From Sporosarcina sp. (lineage in GTDB: Bacteria > Bacillota > Bacilli > Bacillales_A > Planococcaceae), in NCBI GenBank assembly GCA_029263895.1, contig JARIDO010000029.1, positions 19,749-83,748 on the forward strand: a DNA stretch of 64,000 bases, in the 5' to 3' direction. Below are positions 35,367-44,586 of this stretch, in pieces. The first letter of the stretch is position 1, and each line of letters opens with the position of its first letter. Position numbers and translations under genes: made by a program. The notes under the pieces were generated by a model. That model was given only the letters and a program-made list of their open reading frames with translations. It was not told the DNA's origin and did not search any database.

Positions 35367-37133
35367 TTACGGGTTAAGTGGATCATCTGGTTTCTGGTCA
35401 TTCCACTTATCGTGAATATCTTGATTAAAATTCCCTTCCTCAGATGGTGGTATTTCATCCGTGTACGCTGGACCCGTCATGCCTGGATCTACAAATGATT
35501 CTGTTGGCTGGTTCATTGGAAACTTCCAATCCCCTGCTTCAACATTATCTTCTAGCGGTATATCATCCACTCCGTCTTTCATCTGTTCTTTCGCAGCGCG
35601 TGCTTGTTGTTTCATAGTTGCTTTTTCTTGTTCCCATTTTTCTTTAGAAACATCTGCACTCTGTAGGCTCGATTCCATCTTAGATAAATAACGTGATGCG
35701 TGTTCACGTCCACCTAATCCAAACGCGAGACCAAATGCTAGCGCTACACCGCCTAGTGTTAAGATGAATGCTGCATTGATAATCGCTGGTGCAATTCCTA
35801 GCTGACTCAGTGCCATAAATAACGCAAATGCAAGAATTGCATATTTAGCTACATAGCGAAGCATATGTGGAGCACCTGACTTAGTCGTCATGACGCTACC
35901 TACAAAACGTTCCGCAAGGTTTGCAAGCCAAAAACCGACAGCAAGAATAACGATTGCTGCAACAACCATTGGTAAATAAGCAAATATACCTGTTGCTAAT
36001 GTCACCATAAAGTGCAAGTTTAGAATCTGTAATGCTTCCACAGTAAACAATAAAATGACGATAACTTGAACGATTGTACCAATGATTTCTGCAAATGATG
36101 GTACTGATGTTGTCGCTGCACGAACTCCCATTTTTCCAAATAGCGAATTAATACCAATACTGTTAAGAAGCATCACAACAACATCTTTCATCCAACGTGC
36201 TAAAACGACTCCAACAAGGACTAAAACAATCGCTACCGCAATTTTCGGAAGCATCGTCATAATATCGTTCAACATCGCAATTGCCGGTTGTGAAATACCT
36301 TCTAAATCAAGAATTTCCAAAGCTGAAATTGTCACTGGAATCATAATTAATACAAAAACGACAGTTCCAATAAGGCGTGAGATACTCGTTCCCTTTACAA
36401 ATGAAGAGAGTTTCAACTTATCTGCAAAACGATCTGTTCCTACTGAAGCAAGTAAGTTCGTTAAGAGACTACGAACAATCTTCGCAACTAGATAACCCAC
36501 AAAGAAAATAAGAACCGCCCCAATAAGTTTTGGGATGAATTTCATAAAGCTCGTCAACATACCTTCTAACGGACCACTTATACCGCTAAGTCCTAACGCA
36601 TGTAAAACTGCTGGAACAAACATCAGCAAAATGATATAGAAAGCAATATTTGCAACTGTTTCTACCAATTTCACTTTATTAATTTCTTCAGCTTCCATAC
36701 CTGTTTTCATAACGTATTTATTGAGATTAAGTTTTGTGCCTGCTACTAAAATGAGCTTTTTAACGACTAATGCAAGTACCCACGCTAGCAGTAAAATAAG
36801 CGCGGCTTTTAAAATGCCTAATACCGCCGAACCAATACCTGAATACATCGAAACAAAAGGCGTCGCCATCATATTCATGTTCATCATATTAAAGAACAAG
36901 ATGAATGCTAATATTAGAATTGCAAAGAATACAACTTTACTAATGATTTTCTCTGCTCCCCATTTGCCTCTTTTCACATTTAGTCTTTCATTTACACGAT
37001 TTTTTCGTAACAACTTATAAACTGCACTTTCCGCCATTTTCGCAACGAAAAAGCCAACAAGTAATACGAGCAGACCTAATAATAAATCCGGTAACCAACT
37101 AAACAGATTATCATAATATGGATCTCTGAACAT
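35367..37133 (-). CDS. Multi-helix membrane protein with conserved TM-helix repeats (MscS-related)
   Basis: A 588-aa protein with about 12 helices built from repeated units of the Conserved TM-helix (PF05552) type: glycine- and alanine-rich helices such as LPDLLLGLLVLLVGFFVAKM, FIPKLIGAVLIFFVGYLVAKI, MLPKIAVAIVLVLVGVVLAR and YLPMVVAAIVILAVGFWLAN. The four units alternate with segments SVGTDRFADKL and SIGINSLFGKMG. This family is related to small mechanosensitive channels, and a role in osmotic shock is likely but unproven. The acidic, proline-rich C-terminal tail (about 100 residues) is cytoplasmic. GGAGG lies 7 nt before the ATG. Confidence 0.85.
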   Translation of the reverse strand: MFRDPYYDNLFSWLPDLLLGLLVLLVGFFVAKMAESAVYKLLRKNRVNERLNVKRGKWGAEKIISKVVFFAILILAFILFFNMMNMNMMATPFVSMYSGIGSAVLGILKAALILLLAWVLALVVKKLILVAGTKLNLNKYVMKTGMEAEEINKVKLVETVANIAFYIILLMFVPAVLHALGLSGISGPLEGMLTSFMKFIPKLIGAVLIFFVGYLVAKIVRSLLTNLLASVGTDRFADKLKLSSFVKGTSISRLIGTVVFVLIMIPVTISALEILDLEGISQPAIAMLNDIMTMLPKIAVAIVLVLVGVVLARWMKDVVVMLLNSIGINSLFGKMGVRAATTSVPSFAEIIGTIVQVIVILLFTVEALQILNLHFMVTLATGIFAYLPMVVAAIVILAVGFWLANLAERFVGSVMTTKSGAPHMLRYVAKYAILAFALFMALSQLGIAPAIINAAFILTLGGVALAFGLAFGLGGREHASRYLSKMESSLQSADVSKEKWEQEKATMKQQARAAKEQMKDGVDDIPLEDNVEAGDWKFPMNQPTESFVDPGMTGPAYTDEIPPSEEGNFNQDIHDKWNDQKPDDPLNP

Positions 37134-37211
37134 TTAACATCCTCCATTCAAATTCGAATCTATTAGGTCTATTCCTATATTCGTATTACACTAAACCTTT
37201 TTTAGACAAAT

Positions 37212-37242
37212 AAAAAAACGACCAACCAAATTAGGTTAGTCG
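37212..37242 (-). terminator. Terminator of the 115-aa gene
   Basis: CGACCAACC (37219-37227) and GGTTAGTCG (37234-37242) form a stem with one G-T pair; the minus strand then has TTTTTTT. It touches the stop codon. Confidence 0.75.
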
Positions 37243-37243
37243 C

Positions 37244-37591
37244 TTATGCATCTTCACTCGCTGCAGCTGTTTTTGTTTTGTGCTTATTCCACACGGTATG
37301 AGCTTGCTGATTAAATTCACGATTGTACTTTTCTCTATCGCCGTAAGGGAATCGTTCTCCAAGGGTTGGGTTATTATAACTCGGTGTTTGTTCTTTTTTA
37401 TTTTCACTATAGGCAGATGGCTTATGTTCAGTTGTTTTTTCATCAGCATTCTTTCTGAATGTCTCGATTGAATTAGAGTCCGATGGATCAGCTAATGGCA
37501 ATTCATCAGAAGGTCCCTTCCGTCCATCATGTAATGTAACCTTTGGTTCTAAGTCTTTTTTGTTAGGATACTTTCCATTATTGATTGTCAT
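37244..37591 (-). CDS. Hypothetical hydrophilic protein, 115 aa
   Basis: Not recognised. A strongly hydrophilic, probably disordered protein rich in K, E, N and P (for example DGRKGPSDELPLADPSDSNS), without Cys, membrane helix or signal peptide. It ends NREFNQQAHTVWNKHKTKTA; the YNREFNQQ.H..WN stretch resembles the tail of its upstream neighbour's product (NQDIHDKWNDQ), which may hint at a shared feature. Start: ATG at 37591 after GAGGGTG, or TTG at 37597. Own terminator. Confidence 0.65.
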   Translation of the reverse strand: MTINNGKYPNKKDLEPKVTLHDGRKGPSDELPLADPSDSNSIETFRKNADEKTTEHKPSAYSENKKEQTPSYNNPTLGERFPYGDREKYNREFNQQAHTVWNKHKTKTAAASEDA

Positions 37592-37719
37592 TCGCAAACA
37601 CCCTCTCCTTTTCTTAATACCTTACTATATTCCCTCTTTATACAATATTAAACCTAAATTTTCAAAAAAGAAACTTTTTTCAAAAAAATGCGTTCCTTTA
37701 GTTATAGAGGAGGATTTTT

Positions 37720-38370
37720 TTGCGTACTATATTTGCTGTTTTATTTTCACTCAGCAGTATCCTTTTACTCATTTGGATTGAGCAAGGATTAGGCTTTCCT
37801 TATGTTTGGAAAACAATTGCAAAGATTGTTCTATTGCTATTTGTACCGCTTATTTTTTTCCGCTATCGGCAGTTACACTTTTTACATTTTAAAAAGACAG
37901 ATCGAAAAAGTATCCTCGTAGGTCTCGCTGCTGGTTTGTTTTGTATTTTGTCGATGCTTGGTGTATTTATAGTGCTAGCCCCTTCAATTGATATCGATGC
38001 GTTAGTTGCTGACTTAGCTTCTAAAGGCGTAACGCCAGAAGTTTTCCCGTTCATTGCACTGTATATACTTTTTGGCAATTCATTTATTGAGGAGTTCTTC
38101 TTTAGAGGAATATTGGCGGTTTCCTTAAGAAATTCAAAACTTAGACTCATTCTGCCTTCATTCTTTTTTGCTATTTATCATATTGCCATTTTTCTATCTT
38201 GGTTCAGCATTCCACTTTTACTAATCGCGATCATTGGTTTATGGATTGGCGGAATCATTTTTCAATTGGCAAACGAGCGTAGCGGAACAATACTATCTTC
38301 TTGGATAATCCATATGTCTGCGGATATCGGTGTGTTACTAGTCGGTTTTTATATGATTTACTTGCACTAG
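37720..38370 (+). CDS. CPBP-family intramembrane metalloprotease
   Basis: A 216-aa membrane protein with about seven helices and the Abi/CPBP motifs: EEFFFRG (motif 1, E-E-x3-R), FFFAIYHIAIF (motif 2, H) and SWIIHMSADIG (motif 3, H). These bind the metal in the membrane as in Rce1-type CAAX proteases. Bacterial members act in bacteriocin self-immunity or protein processing; the substrate here is unknown. TTG start at 37720 with AGAGGAGG 6 nt upstream. Confidence 0.88.
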   Translation: MRTIFAVLFSLSSILLLIWIEQGLGFPYVWKTIAKIVLLLFVPLIFFRYRQLHFLHFKKTDRKSILVGLAAGLFCILSMLGVFIVLAPSIDIDALVADLASKGVTPEVFPFIALYILFGNSFIEEFFFRGILAVSLRNSKLRLILPSFFFAIYHIAIFLSWFSIPLLLIAIIGLWIGGIIFQLANERSGTILSSWIIHMSADIGVLLVGFYMIYLH

Positions 38371-38454
38371 TAGTTGCAACCATTTACAGCTTTAGGCGTC
38401 CCATTTGCAACTTGTAACTTACTGTCATCTCATTTGTTCTAGGGGGTAATTCGC

Positions 38455-38811
38455 TTGAAAGGCAAACAATCGATAAAATTACGCTACATATTGTTGGCGT
38501 TAGTAGCCCTATTCATTGTATTGACCTTCTATTATGGACAATCGTTTGAAGAAGCTATTTATACAGAGAGGTTCCCAATACCACCAACTGCAAAAATCAG
38601 TAAGATTTCTAGTTTAAAATTATTAGAGACGTATCAATGGGAACCGGCTTCTGAAGAAAACGGCTTGCCTCTTCGCTACAAATTAATGATACGGTTAAGT
38701 GGGTGGAAAGAGATTGATCGGATGGGTGCCTTGACGACGTATAAAAAAGGCAATTTAACTGTGGACGTTGTCTCCTATAATAATCGTATTGAATTGTATG
38801 GAAAACAGTAA
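38455..38811 (+). CDS. Hypothetical membrane-anchored protein, 118 aa
   Basis: Not recognised. One N-terminal helix (YILLALVALFIVLTFYYG, about residues 11-28) and a soluble outer part of about 90 residues (ISSLKLLETYQWEPASEENG and KKGNLTVDVVSYNNRIELYG). TTG start at 38455 with AGGGGGT about 7 nt upstream. It follows the CPBP gene by 84 bp on the same strand and is closed by a perfect terminator. Confidence 0.7.
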   Translation: MKGKQSIKLRYILLALVALFIVLTFYYGQSFEEAIYTERFPIPPTAKISKISSLKLLETYQWEPASEENGLPLRYKLMIRLSGWKEIDRMGALTTYKKGNLTVDVVSYNNRIELYGKQ

Positions 38812-38848
38812 AACGGCTAGACACTGATCAGTGTCTAGCCGTTTTATT
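38810..38848. terminator. Perfect palindromic terminator, two-way
   Basis: AAAACGGCTAGACACTGA (38810-38827) pairs fully with TCAGTGTCTAGCCGTTTT (38828-38845), between convergent genes. Confidence 0.93.
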
Positions 38849-38851
38849 TTG

Positions 38852-41074
38852 TTAAACGAGTGGAACTTTGACTGTTACTTTAAACAAATCTCCATCGACT
38901 TCTATTTTCATTTCTCCATTGTGTAAATCGACAATTGATTGTGCGATGGCAAGCCCTAATCCAGAACCTTCCGTATGACGTGAAGCATCCGCCCGTTTAA
39001 ATCGCTCAAATAATTCATCTACATTCTCACTAATTTCATACTTCGTGACATTCTTCACTACAAATTCTGCATGATTGTCGACTTTGCGAAGCGTCGTATA
39101 TACTCGCGTTCCCGGCAATGTATATTTGATGGCATTCATAATTAAGTTATCCAATACTCGCCACCATTTTTGACCATCTACAAATGCGATTAATGCTGTT
39201 TCAGGTAATGTCGTTCTGAAATCTAAATCCGATTGAGCAATTTGTTCAGCGTGTTCAGCGAGTGCCTGCTGTAACAATTGCGTCAAATCCACATTCTTCC
39301 TTGTTAATTCTAGATTCCCACTTGCCATTTTGGAAACTTCAAATAAATCTTCTATTAACGTTTTTAATCGCTGTGATTTCCTATCGATGATGTCTACATA
39401 CTTTTCCCTATCCTGAATTGGAAGTTCAGGATTTTTCAATAAATCAGTATACGTTATGATAGAAGTCAACGGTGTTCGAAGATCATGACTAACGTTTGTA
39501 ATCAATTCAGTTTTTAGTCGTTCACTCTTCGCTTGCTCCGTCATGGAACTACGGACACCTTCACGTAAATTATTGAGATTCACAGCATGTTTCGTTAAGG
39601 GTGATTTTCCTTGAACGCTAATATCGCGATTCAACCGACCATTCGCCATTTCCTCCGTTGCTTTCATAATTCTGTTCAAATAAGCAACTCTTTTTACATA
39701 GATGTATACCATCGGCAATCCGATGAATAATGCTAGTGGCATATAAATGATTAATAAGAAGGGCTGCCAACCGACAATGACGATTCCAATGCCTGCTAAG
39801 AAGAAGCCAATCATAAGGATAAACATTTGTAACCCAATCGAGCGATTCAAAAACATATCACGAAATGCTAGAACTAGTTTTAAACTAAAACTATCTCTGA
39901 TTTCTTGTTCTATAGCGCCCTCTGTTTTCAATCGATCTACTAATAGTACGAGTTGAAATACAGTTGCCCATAAGAAGAAAAACAAAAAGCCAATTAAAAT
40001 TAACCCATCGAGCCAATTCTCGAAATTCGTATTGTATATAAGAGAAGAGAGTTCGTAAGGTAACGCATCTACTAAAAAGTACGTCATTAAACCCGCTAGG
40101 AATAGGAGTGCTAATCTGATCTCAAGTTTCAACCAATTGTATTTTATTGATAAGTGATCTGTAAGTATCCATTTCTTTTGAAAACGGATGACTGTGAATA
40201 AAGCAATTAACGCAACAATACCAGCTATCCATAAAATATAATGTGTATATTTACCTTGTTCGAATGTTTCCATCTCGTATTTGAGACTTACATCATTTAG
40301 TGCTAACCGCGGTAATCGTATTTCACCTGCAAACTGTCGTACTTTTTGAGTTGTTTTTGTAGTATTTAAAGGTTCAACAGCACCATCGTTTTGCGACTGT
40401 ATAAATGCCGATATATTTGTAGCTCCTTCGTCAATATAATCGCTTTGATGCGCATTCAAATAACCATTATCTGCGTTATACTTTGTGCTAAATACAAATG
40501 GTGCAGTCATATCACCCGCAGTAAAAACTTCGCCCGACTCAATATTTTTCAACTTATATGCAAACTCTAAACTCACTTCTTCGTTATAGCCATTTGAATT
40601 CGTCCTTACATATTCCAATAACACTCTTTCTTTTTCTGCACGAATTTTTTTCTTTACATGTTCGTCATCTTTGAAGTTTTGACTAATGTCTTCAATCTTT
40701 GCATCGCGTTCACTTATTAATGCATTTTCTACTTTTTCACTATTATTTGCTTTCGCTTCTTCAATTCGATTTCTATACTGTTCTTCAATATTCTCAATTT
40801 GATTCGCGAGTGACCCATACTCGGTGCGATGCTGTTCAATTTCTTCTTGGGTCACTACAATTTTCTTCATTTCTTCTTGAATATCTAACGGATTCAGTGT
40901 TGAACGGCTCAAGTTCTCAATAAACATCGATAGTTGATTTTGAAAATAGTCTCCATCCTGATAGCTTTTGCCAATATACTGAGTACCGTTCTTCGCAAAC
41001 GATAGGAAAGCCATGAGCACAATTGCAACGAGGGAAACCCATATAAGGAGCAATTTTCTATTGTTATTTTTCAT
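38852..41074 (-). CDS. Large sensor histidine kinase (VanS-like output)
   Basis: A 740-aa kinase. N-terminal helix (about 9-27); outer region (about 28-275) that includes a charged coiled coil (about 65-155, EEIEQHRTEYGSLANQIENI and following); helices near 278-296, 318-336, 356-380 and 414-460; HAMP (about 460-512); HisKA with H530 in ITNVSHDLRTPLTSIITYTD; HATPase with NAIKYT and GSGLGLAIAQSIV. Start: ATG at 41074 with GAGGGAG 9 nt upstream. It is in one operon with a VanR-like regulator and a 47-aa membrane protein; the signal is unknown. Confidence 0.9.
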   Translation of the reverse strand: MKNNNRKLLLIWVSLVAIVLMAFLSFAKNGTQYIGKSYQDGDYFQNQLSMFIENLSRSTLNPLDIQEEMKKIVVTQEEIEQHRTEYGSLANQIENIEEQYRNRIEEAKANNSEKVENALISERDAKIEDISQNFKDDEHVKKKIRAEKERVLLEYVRTNSNGYNEEVSLEFAYKLKNIESGEVFTAGDMTAPFVFSTKYNADNGYLNAHQSDYIDEGATNISAFIQSQNDGAVEPLNTTKTTQKVRQFAGEIRLPRLALNDVSLKYEMETFEQGKYTHYILWIAGIVALIALFTVIRFQKKWILTDHLSIKYNWLKLEIRLALLFLAGLMTYFLVDALPYELSSLIYNTNFENWLDGLILIGFLFFFLWATVFQLVLLVDRLKTEGAIEQEIRDSFSLKLVLAFRDMFLNRSIGLQMFILMIGFFLAGIGIVIVGWQPFLLIIYMPLALFIGLPMVYIYVKRVAYLNRIMKATEEMANGRLNRDISVQGKSPLTKHAVNLNNLREGVRSSMTEQAKSERLKTELITNVSHDLRTPLTSIITYTDLLKNPELPIQDREKYVDIIDRKSQRLKTLIEDLFEVSKMASGNLELTRKNVDLTQLLQQALAEHAEQIAQSDLDFRTTLPETALIAFVDGQKWWRVLDNLIMNAIKYTLPGTRVYTTLRKVDNHAEFVVKNVTKYEISENVDELFERFKRADASRHTEGSGLGLAIAQSIVDLHNGEMKIEVDGDLFKVTVKVPLV

Positions 41075-41076
41075 CT

Positions 41077-41220
41077 TCACACGCTCCCTCTAACTAATCT
41101 TGTAAAATAACTTATAGCTCTGTTCGAACGTTCCAAACTATCAGCTAGCATTTCTAAAATAAGTGGTGCACAATATACCAGGCTGCAGATAGCAATAACA
41201 ATAGCGATAATTGACCCCAT
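41077..41220 (-). CDS. Small membrane protein, 47 aa, between regulator and kinase genes
   Basis: A short open frame that fills the gap between the two genes almost exactly: it starts 11 bp after the regulator stop and ends 2 bp before the kinase ATG. One predicted membrane helix (SIIAIVIAICSLVYCAPLIL, residues 3-22) is followed by a basic, amphipathic tail (EMLADSLERSNRAISYFTRL). No family recognised. The ribosome site is weak, so coupling to the regulator is likely; a TTG directly before the ATG could also start it. Position and topology suggest a modulator of the neighbouring kinase. Chance frame remains possible. Confidence 0.6.
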   Translation of the reverse strand: MGSIIAIVIAICSLVYCAPLILEMLADSLERSNRAISYFTRLVRGSV

Positions 41221-41230
41221 CAAAGCGTAG

Positions 41231-41920
41231 TCACTTTTCGATTTTGTAGCCAACGCCCCACACCACCTTCACATACCGCGGATTTTTCGGATCCGCCTCA
41301 AGTTTTTCTCTTATCTTTCGAATATGAACAGCTACAATATTTTCCGCATTGTATGCTTCTTCCTGCCATACACGTTCATAAATCTCATTAATCGAAAATA
41401 CCCGACCTGCATTTTTCATTAGTAATTCTGTTATTTTATACTCAATAGGTGTAAGTCTCACAGCTGTCCCATCAACCGTTACTTCTTTCGATTCTTCATT
41501 TAATACAAGCCCATCAATCTCCACTTTCGTTTGACCGTCAAATGTACCAAATTGGACATAACGACGTAACTGCGATTTCACTCGCGCCATCAATTCCATC
41601 GGATGGAACGGTTTTGTCACATAATCATCTGCACCGACAGAGAGCCCGTGAATTTTATCTGAATCCTCCGCTTTTGCACTGAGCATAATAATAGGGATAT
41701 TGCGCATCTCTCTAATTTTAAATGTCGCCGTTATTCCATCCATCGTAGGCATCATTATATCCAAAATAAGAAGATGAATTGTATTCTTCTCTAGCAATTC
41801 CAGTGCTTCTTTACCATCTGCCGCTTTCAAAACGTCATAACCATCATTTTTCAAATAAATTTCAATCCCATCACGGATTTCCTGGTCGTCATCTGCCACC
41901 AATACAGTGAATTTAGTCAT
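41231..41920 (-). CDS. OmpR-family response regulator (VanR-like)
   Basis: A 229-aa regulator: receiver with LVADDDQEIRDGIEIYL, phosphoacceptor D54 (LLILDIMMPTMDG), YVTKPFHPMELMARVKSQLRRY, and a winged-helix DNA-binding domain (VRLTPIEYKITELLMKNAGR to KVVWGVGYKIEK). Start: ATG at 41920 with GAGGTG 6 nt upstream. The YVTKPFHPMEL wording is typical of the VanR group. First gene of the operon. Confidence 0.92.
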   Translation of the reverse strand: MTKFTVLVADDDQEIRDGIEIYLKNDGYDVLKAADGKEALELLEKNTIHLLILDIMMPTMDGITATFKIREMRNIPIIMLSAKAEDSDKIHGLSVGADDYVTKPFHPMELMARVKSQLRRYVQFGTFDGQTKVEIDGLVLNEESKEVTVDGTAVRLTPIEYKITELLMKNAGRVFSINEIYERVWQEEAYNAENIVAVHIRKIREKLEADPKNPRYVKVVWGVGYKIEK

Positions 41921-42117
41921 CGTCCGCACCTCGCTTTACTCTATGATACCAATTGTAAACGGTAAATCTTAACTTTCACCCATTGGAATTATGAAGAATT
42001 TCTTAAGTTAATAAATATGTAGGCTTTTCCCCGCTTTTTAAATAGGTACGTACAACACGCGGTCATACCATATACAAAAGAATTTGCCTATGGTATGCTA
42101 CTATTTGGCTTTTGCCG

Positions 42118-42157
42118 ACGTGGTTCATCAACCATCCCACGCTAAAAAACTAGGAGG
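42118..42157 (+). promoter_or_regulatory. preQ1-I riboswitch controlling queT
   Basis: GTGG-TTCATCAACCATC-CCAC forms the P1 hairpin, and the A-rich tail GCTAAAAAACTA runs straight into the ribosome site AGGAGG (42152-42157). This is the class I preQ1 aptamer layout, in which ligand binding hides the Shine-Dalgarno sequence. It sits 9 nt before the queT start, as expected. Confidence 0.9.
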
Positions 42158-42166
42158 CACATTATA

Positions 42167-42649
42167 ATGAAGCTTAAAACAATTGCAACGAGCGGAATTA
42201 TCGCTGCGTTGTATGTCGCTGTATCTCTTGTTATTTTACCGTTTGGTTTTACAAACGTGCAATTCCGCGTGTCAGAGATGTTCAACCATCTCGTCGTCTT
42301 TAACAAAAAGTTTATATTCGGGATTGTATTAGGTGTTTTTGTAGTAAATTTATTCTCTCCACTTGGTATGTACGATTTGTTTTTCGGAGTAGGACAATCA
42401 CTTCTTGCACTCTCCATTACGATTCTTTCTGCAAAATTCATTAAGGGTCTTCTAAAACGTATGATTTTCAATACGCTGATCTTTACATTTACAATGTTCA
42501 TCATCGCTTTTGAATTGAATCTTGCACTAAAGTTCCCTTTTTTATTAACCTGGTTAACCGTTGCAATTGGCGAATTTGTCGTGATGGCTGTTGGCATACC
42601 AGTGATGATTGCGTTGAATAAAAAATTACATTTTAAAAAACTAATTTAA
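42167..42649 (+). CDS. queT: Queuosine precursor transporter QueT
   Basis: A 160-aa membrane protein with about five helices, S-component (substrate binding) of an ECF-type transporter for preQ1 or a related queuosine precursor. Family features: TSGIIAALYVAVSLVILPFGFTNVQFRVSEMF, FGIVLGVFVVNLFSPLGMYDLFFG (QueT/DUF988 type). The preQ1 riboswitch in its leader supports the ligand. AGGAGG precedes the ATG. Confidence 0.93.
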   Translation: MKLKTIATSGIIAALYVAVSLVILPFGFTNVQFRVSEMFNHLVVFNKKFIFGIVLGVFVVNLFSPLGMYDLFFGVGQSLLALSITILSAKFIKGLLKRMIFNTLIFTFTMFIIAFELNLALKFPFLLTWLTVAIGEFVVMAVGIPVMIALNKKLHFKKLI

Positions 42650-42658
42650 CACAATATG

Positions 42659-42702
42659 CCCTTACATTTCATTGCATTTAAACGAAGTGTAGGGGATTTT
42701 TT
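42659..42702 (+). terminator. Terminator after queT
   Basis: CCCTTACATTTC (42659-42670) pairs, with a few G-T or mismatched positions, with GAAGTGTAGGGG (42684-42695), followed by ATTTTTT. Confidence 0.65.
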
Positions 42703-42719
42703 AAGGAGTTGACGACACC

Positions 42720-42950
42720 ATGTATATTACGATTCAAGAAACTGCAGTGCATCTCGGCATGCCTGCAAACCAAGTTTGGAAATACGTTACGGAAGGTAAA
42801 ATACGGGCGGTACATGACGGACAACAGTTTTTAGTGAACAAAGATCAATTCGGGCTTTACTTTGAACAATTAGAAGTGTTAAAGAACCAAATTGAGGAAT
42901 GGCGAAATGAACCTATTCCACCTGATCGAGATATAAAAGACGAGGATTAA
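42720..42950 (+). CDS. Excisionase/MerR-type HTH DNA-binding protein, 76 aa
   Basis: A 76-aa protein with an HTH_17 fold: YITIQETAVHLGMPANQVWKYVTEGKIRAVHDGQQFLVNKDQF (residues 2-44), helix-turn-helix and wing, followed by an acidic helix. Such small proteins act as excisionase-like or MerR-like DNA binders; here it stands alone, without integrase or phage genes, so a housekeeping regulator is more likely. GGAG lies 11 nt before the ATG. Confidence 0.75.
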   Translation: MYITIQETAVHLGMPANQVWKYVTEGKIRAVHDGQQFLVNKDQFGLYFEQLEVLKNQIEEWRNEPIPPDRDIKDED

Positions 42951-43089
42951 TGGATAGAAATTAATTTGTGAAAAGGATTGAAAACATCTCAAAAAGGGAA
43001 TGTTGTAAATGTATATTGGTTGCTTCCATACAATTGACATAGTATAGTCTTAGTTTGTCTATAAATCAAAAGGTCCTTAAGGGGGAAGC

Positions 43090-44577
43090 ATGAGAAAAAT
43101 TTCAAATGTGTTTTACATTACAATCGGCCTAATTATTTTAGTTGTTGGGTACGGTGCAATCGCGAACGAAAGTTTTGAGGTTGTTACAACGAATATTAAA
43201 AACTTCGTTGCATCTTCATTTGGCTGGTATTACATGGTCCTAATGTCATTTATGGTTATAATGAGTGTATTTTTTATCATTAGTCCATATGGCAAAATTC
43301 GACTTGGAAAAGATACAGATCGACCCCAATTTTCAACACCTACATGGATTGCAATGTTGTTTTCTGCCGGCATGGGAATTGGTCTCGTTTTTTATGGAGC
43401 AGCAGAACCATTATCACATTTCGCAACGAGTCCTGCTACCGCAGCTCCAAATACGGATGCGGCTTTTAAAGAGGCCTTGCGACAATCATTTTTCCATTGG
43501 GGATTCCATGTTTGGGCAATGTATGGTGTGATCGCATTATCTTTAGCATTTTTCCAATTTCGTAAAGGTGAACCAGGGTTAATTTCAGCAACATTGAAGC
43601 CGATATTCGGTAAAAAGATGGAAGGTCCATGGGGAGTTTTAGTAGATGTACTCGCTGTCTTTGCAACTGCATTTGGCGTTGCTACTACACTCGGCTTCGG
43701 CGCTGTTCAAATTAACGCAGGGCTCAATTATTTGTTCGGGCTCTCTGTTGGTACTAAATCGCAATTCTTCATCATTGGCGTCGTAACGATTTTGTTCGTT
43801 GCATCTGCTTGGACAGGTCTAAGCAAAGGGATTAAGTATCTATCGAATACAAATCTCGTGATTGCATTACTTTTACTAGTCTTCATCGTCATACTCGGGC
43901 CGACTCTTCTCATTTTCAATATGTTTACAGATTCATTCGGCGGTTATATAGGAAATATCATCAAGATGAGTTTCAGTACAGCGCCACTGAATGCAGAAAA
44001 TAGAGCTTGGTTAGACGGCTGGACAATTTTCTATTGGGCATGGTGGATTTCTTGGGCTCCATTCGTCAGTATGTTCATCGCACGGGTTTCTAAAGGAAGA
44101 ACGATTCGCGAATTCATGATTGGTGTTCTTGTTGCCCCAACGGTTCTGGGTGCATTTTGGTTTACTGCATTTGGAGCAACTGCTATCGATATCCAAAAAA
44201 GCGGTGTTGATCTTGCTAGTTCTTCGTTAGAACTAACAATCTTCCAAATGTTCGATACGTTACCGATGTCATGGATCCTTTCTATTTTCGCGATTTTACT
44301 AATTGCATCTTTCTTCATCACTTCTGCAGATTCTGCTACATTCGTGTTAGGTATGCAGTCAACGAACGGTTCACTCACTCCACCAAACACAGTAAAGCTA
44401 ATATGGGGTGTCATCCAATCGACAATTGCATTAATTCTATTATCTGTAAACGGCTTAACCGCATTGCAGAACACCATCATCATTGCAGCGTTGCCATTCT
44501 CCTTCATTATGTTAATGATGGTCGTAGCGCTCCTTAAAGCGCTACAAGAGGAAACAAAACAACTGAAATCCAAATAA
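43090..44577 (+). CDS. opuD: BCCT-family glycine betaine transporter (OpuD-like)
   Basis: A 495-aa sodium-coupled uptake system for glycine betaine or other quaternary amines, with 12 helices. Family motifs: FSAGMGIGLVFYGAAEPLSHF (glycine-rich unwound helix 3, GMGIG), the tryptophan-rich signature WTIFYWAWWISWAPFVSMFIARVSKGRTIREF in helices 8-9, and FITSADSATFVLGMQST. Short N- and C-tails suggest an OpuD-type rather than a BetP-type regulated member. It probably covers osmoprotection after decay of the opu ABC operon at 20.8-21.3 kb. GGGGG precedes the ATG. Confidence 0.92.
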   Translation: MRKISNVFYITIGLIILVVGYGAIANESFEVVTTNIKNFVASSFGWYYMVLMSFMVIMSVFFIISPYGKIRLGKDTDRPQFSTPTWIAMLFSAGMGIGLVFYGAAEPLSHFATSPATAAPNTDAAFKEALRQSFFHWGFHVWAMYGVIALSLAFFQFRKGEPGLISATLKPIFGKKMEGPWGVLVDVLAVFATAFGVATTLGFGAVQINAGLNYLFGLSVGTKSQFFIIGVVTILFVASAWTGLSKGIKYLSNTNLVIALLLLVFIVILGPTLLIFNMFTDSFGGYIGNIIKMSFSTAPLNAENRAWLDGWTIFYWAWWISWAPFVSMFIARVSKGRTIREFMIGVLVAPTVLGAFWFTAFGATAIDIQKSGVDLASSSLELTIFQMFDTLPMSWILSIFAILLIASFFITSADSATFVLGMQSTNGSLTPPNTVKLIWGVIQSTIALILLSVNGLTALQNTIIIAALPFSFIMLMMVVALLKALQEETKQLKSK

Positions 44578-44586
44578 GCATTACTA

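Noticed and set aside
36082..36495. 137-codon plus-strand frame
   Set aside because: Antisense shadow of the TM-helix membrane protein; no start signals.
42142..42597. 151-codon minus-strand frame
   Set aside because: Lies entirely opposite queT, which has a riboswitch, ribosome site and clear family motifs.
44031..44573. 180-codon minus-strand frame
   Set aside because: Shadow of the BCCT transporter gene in the opposite strand.
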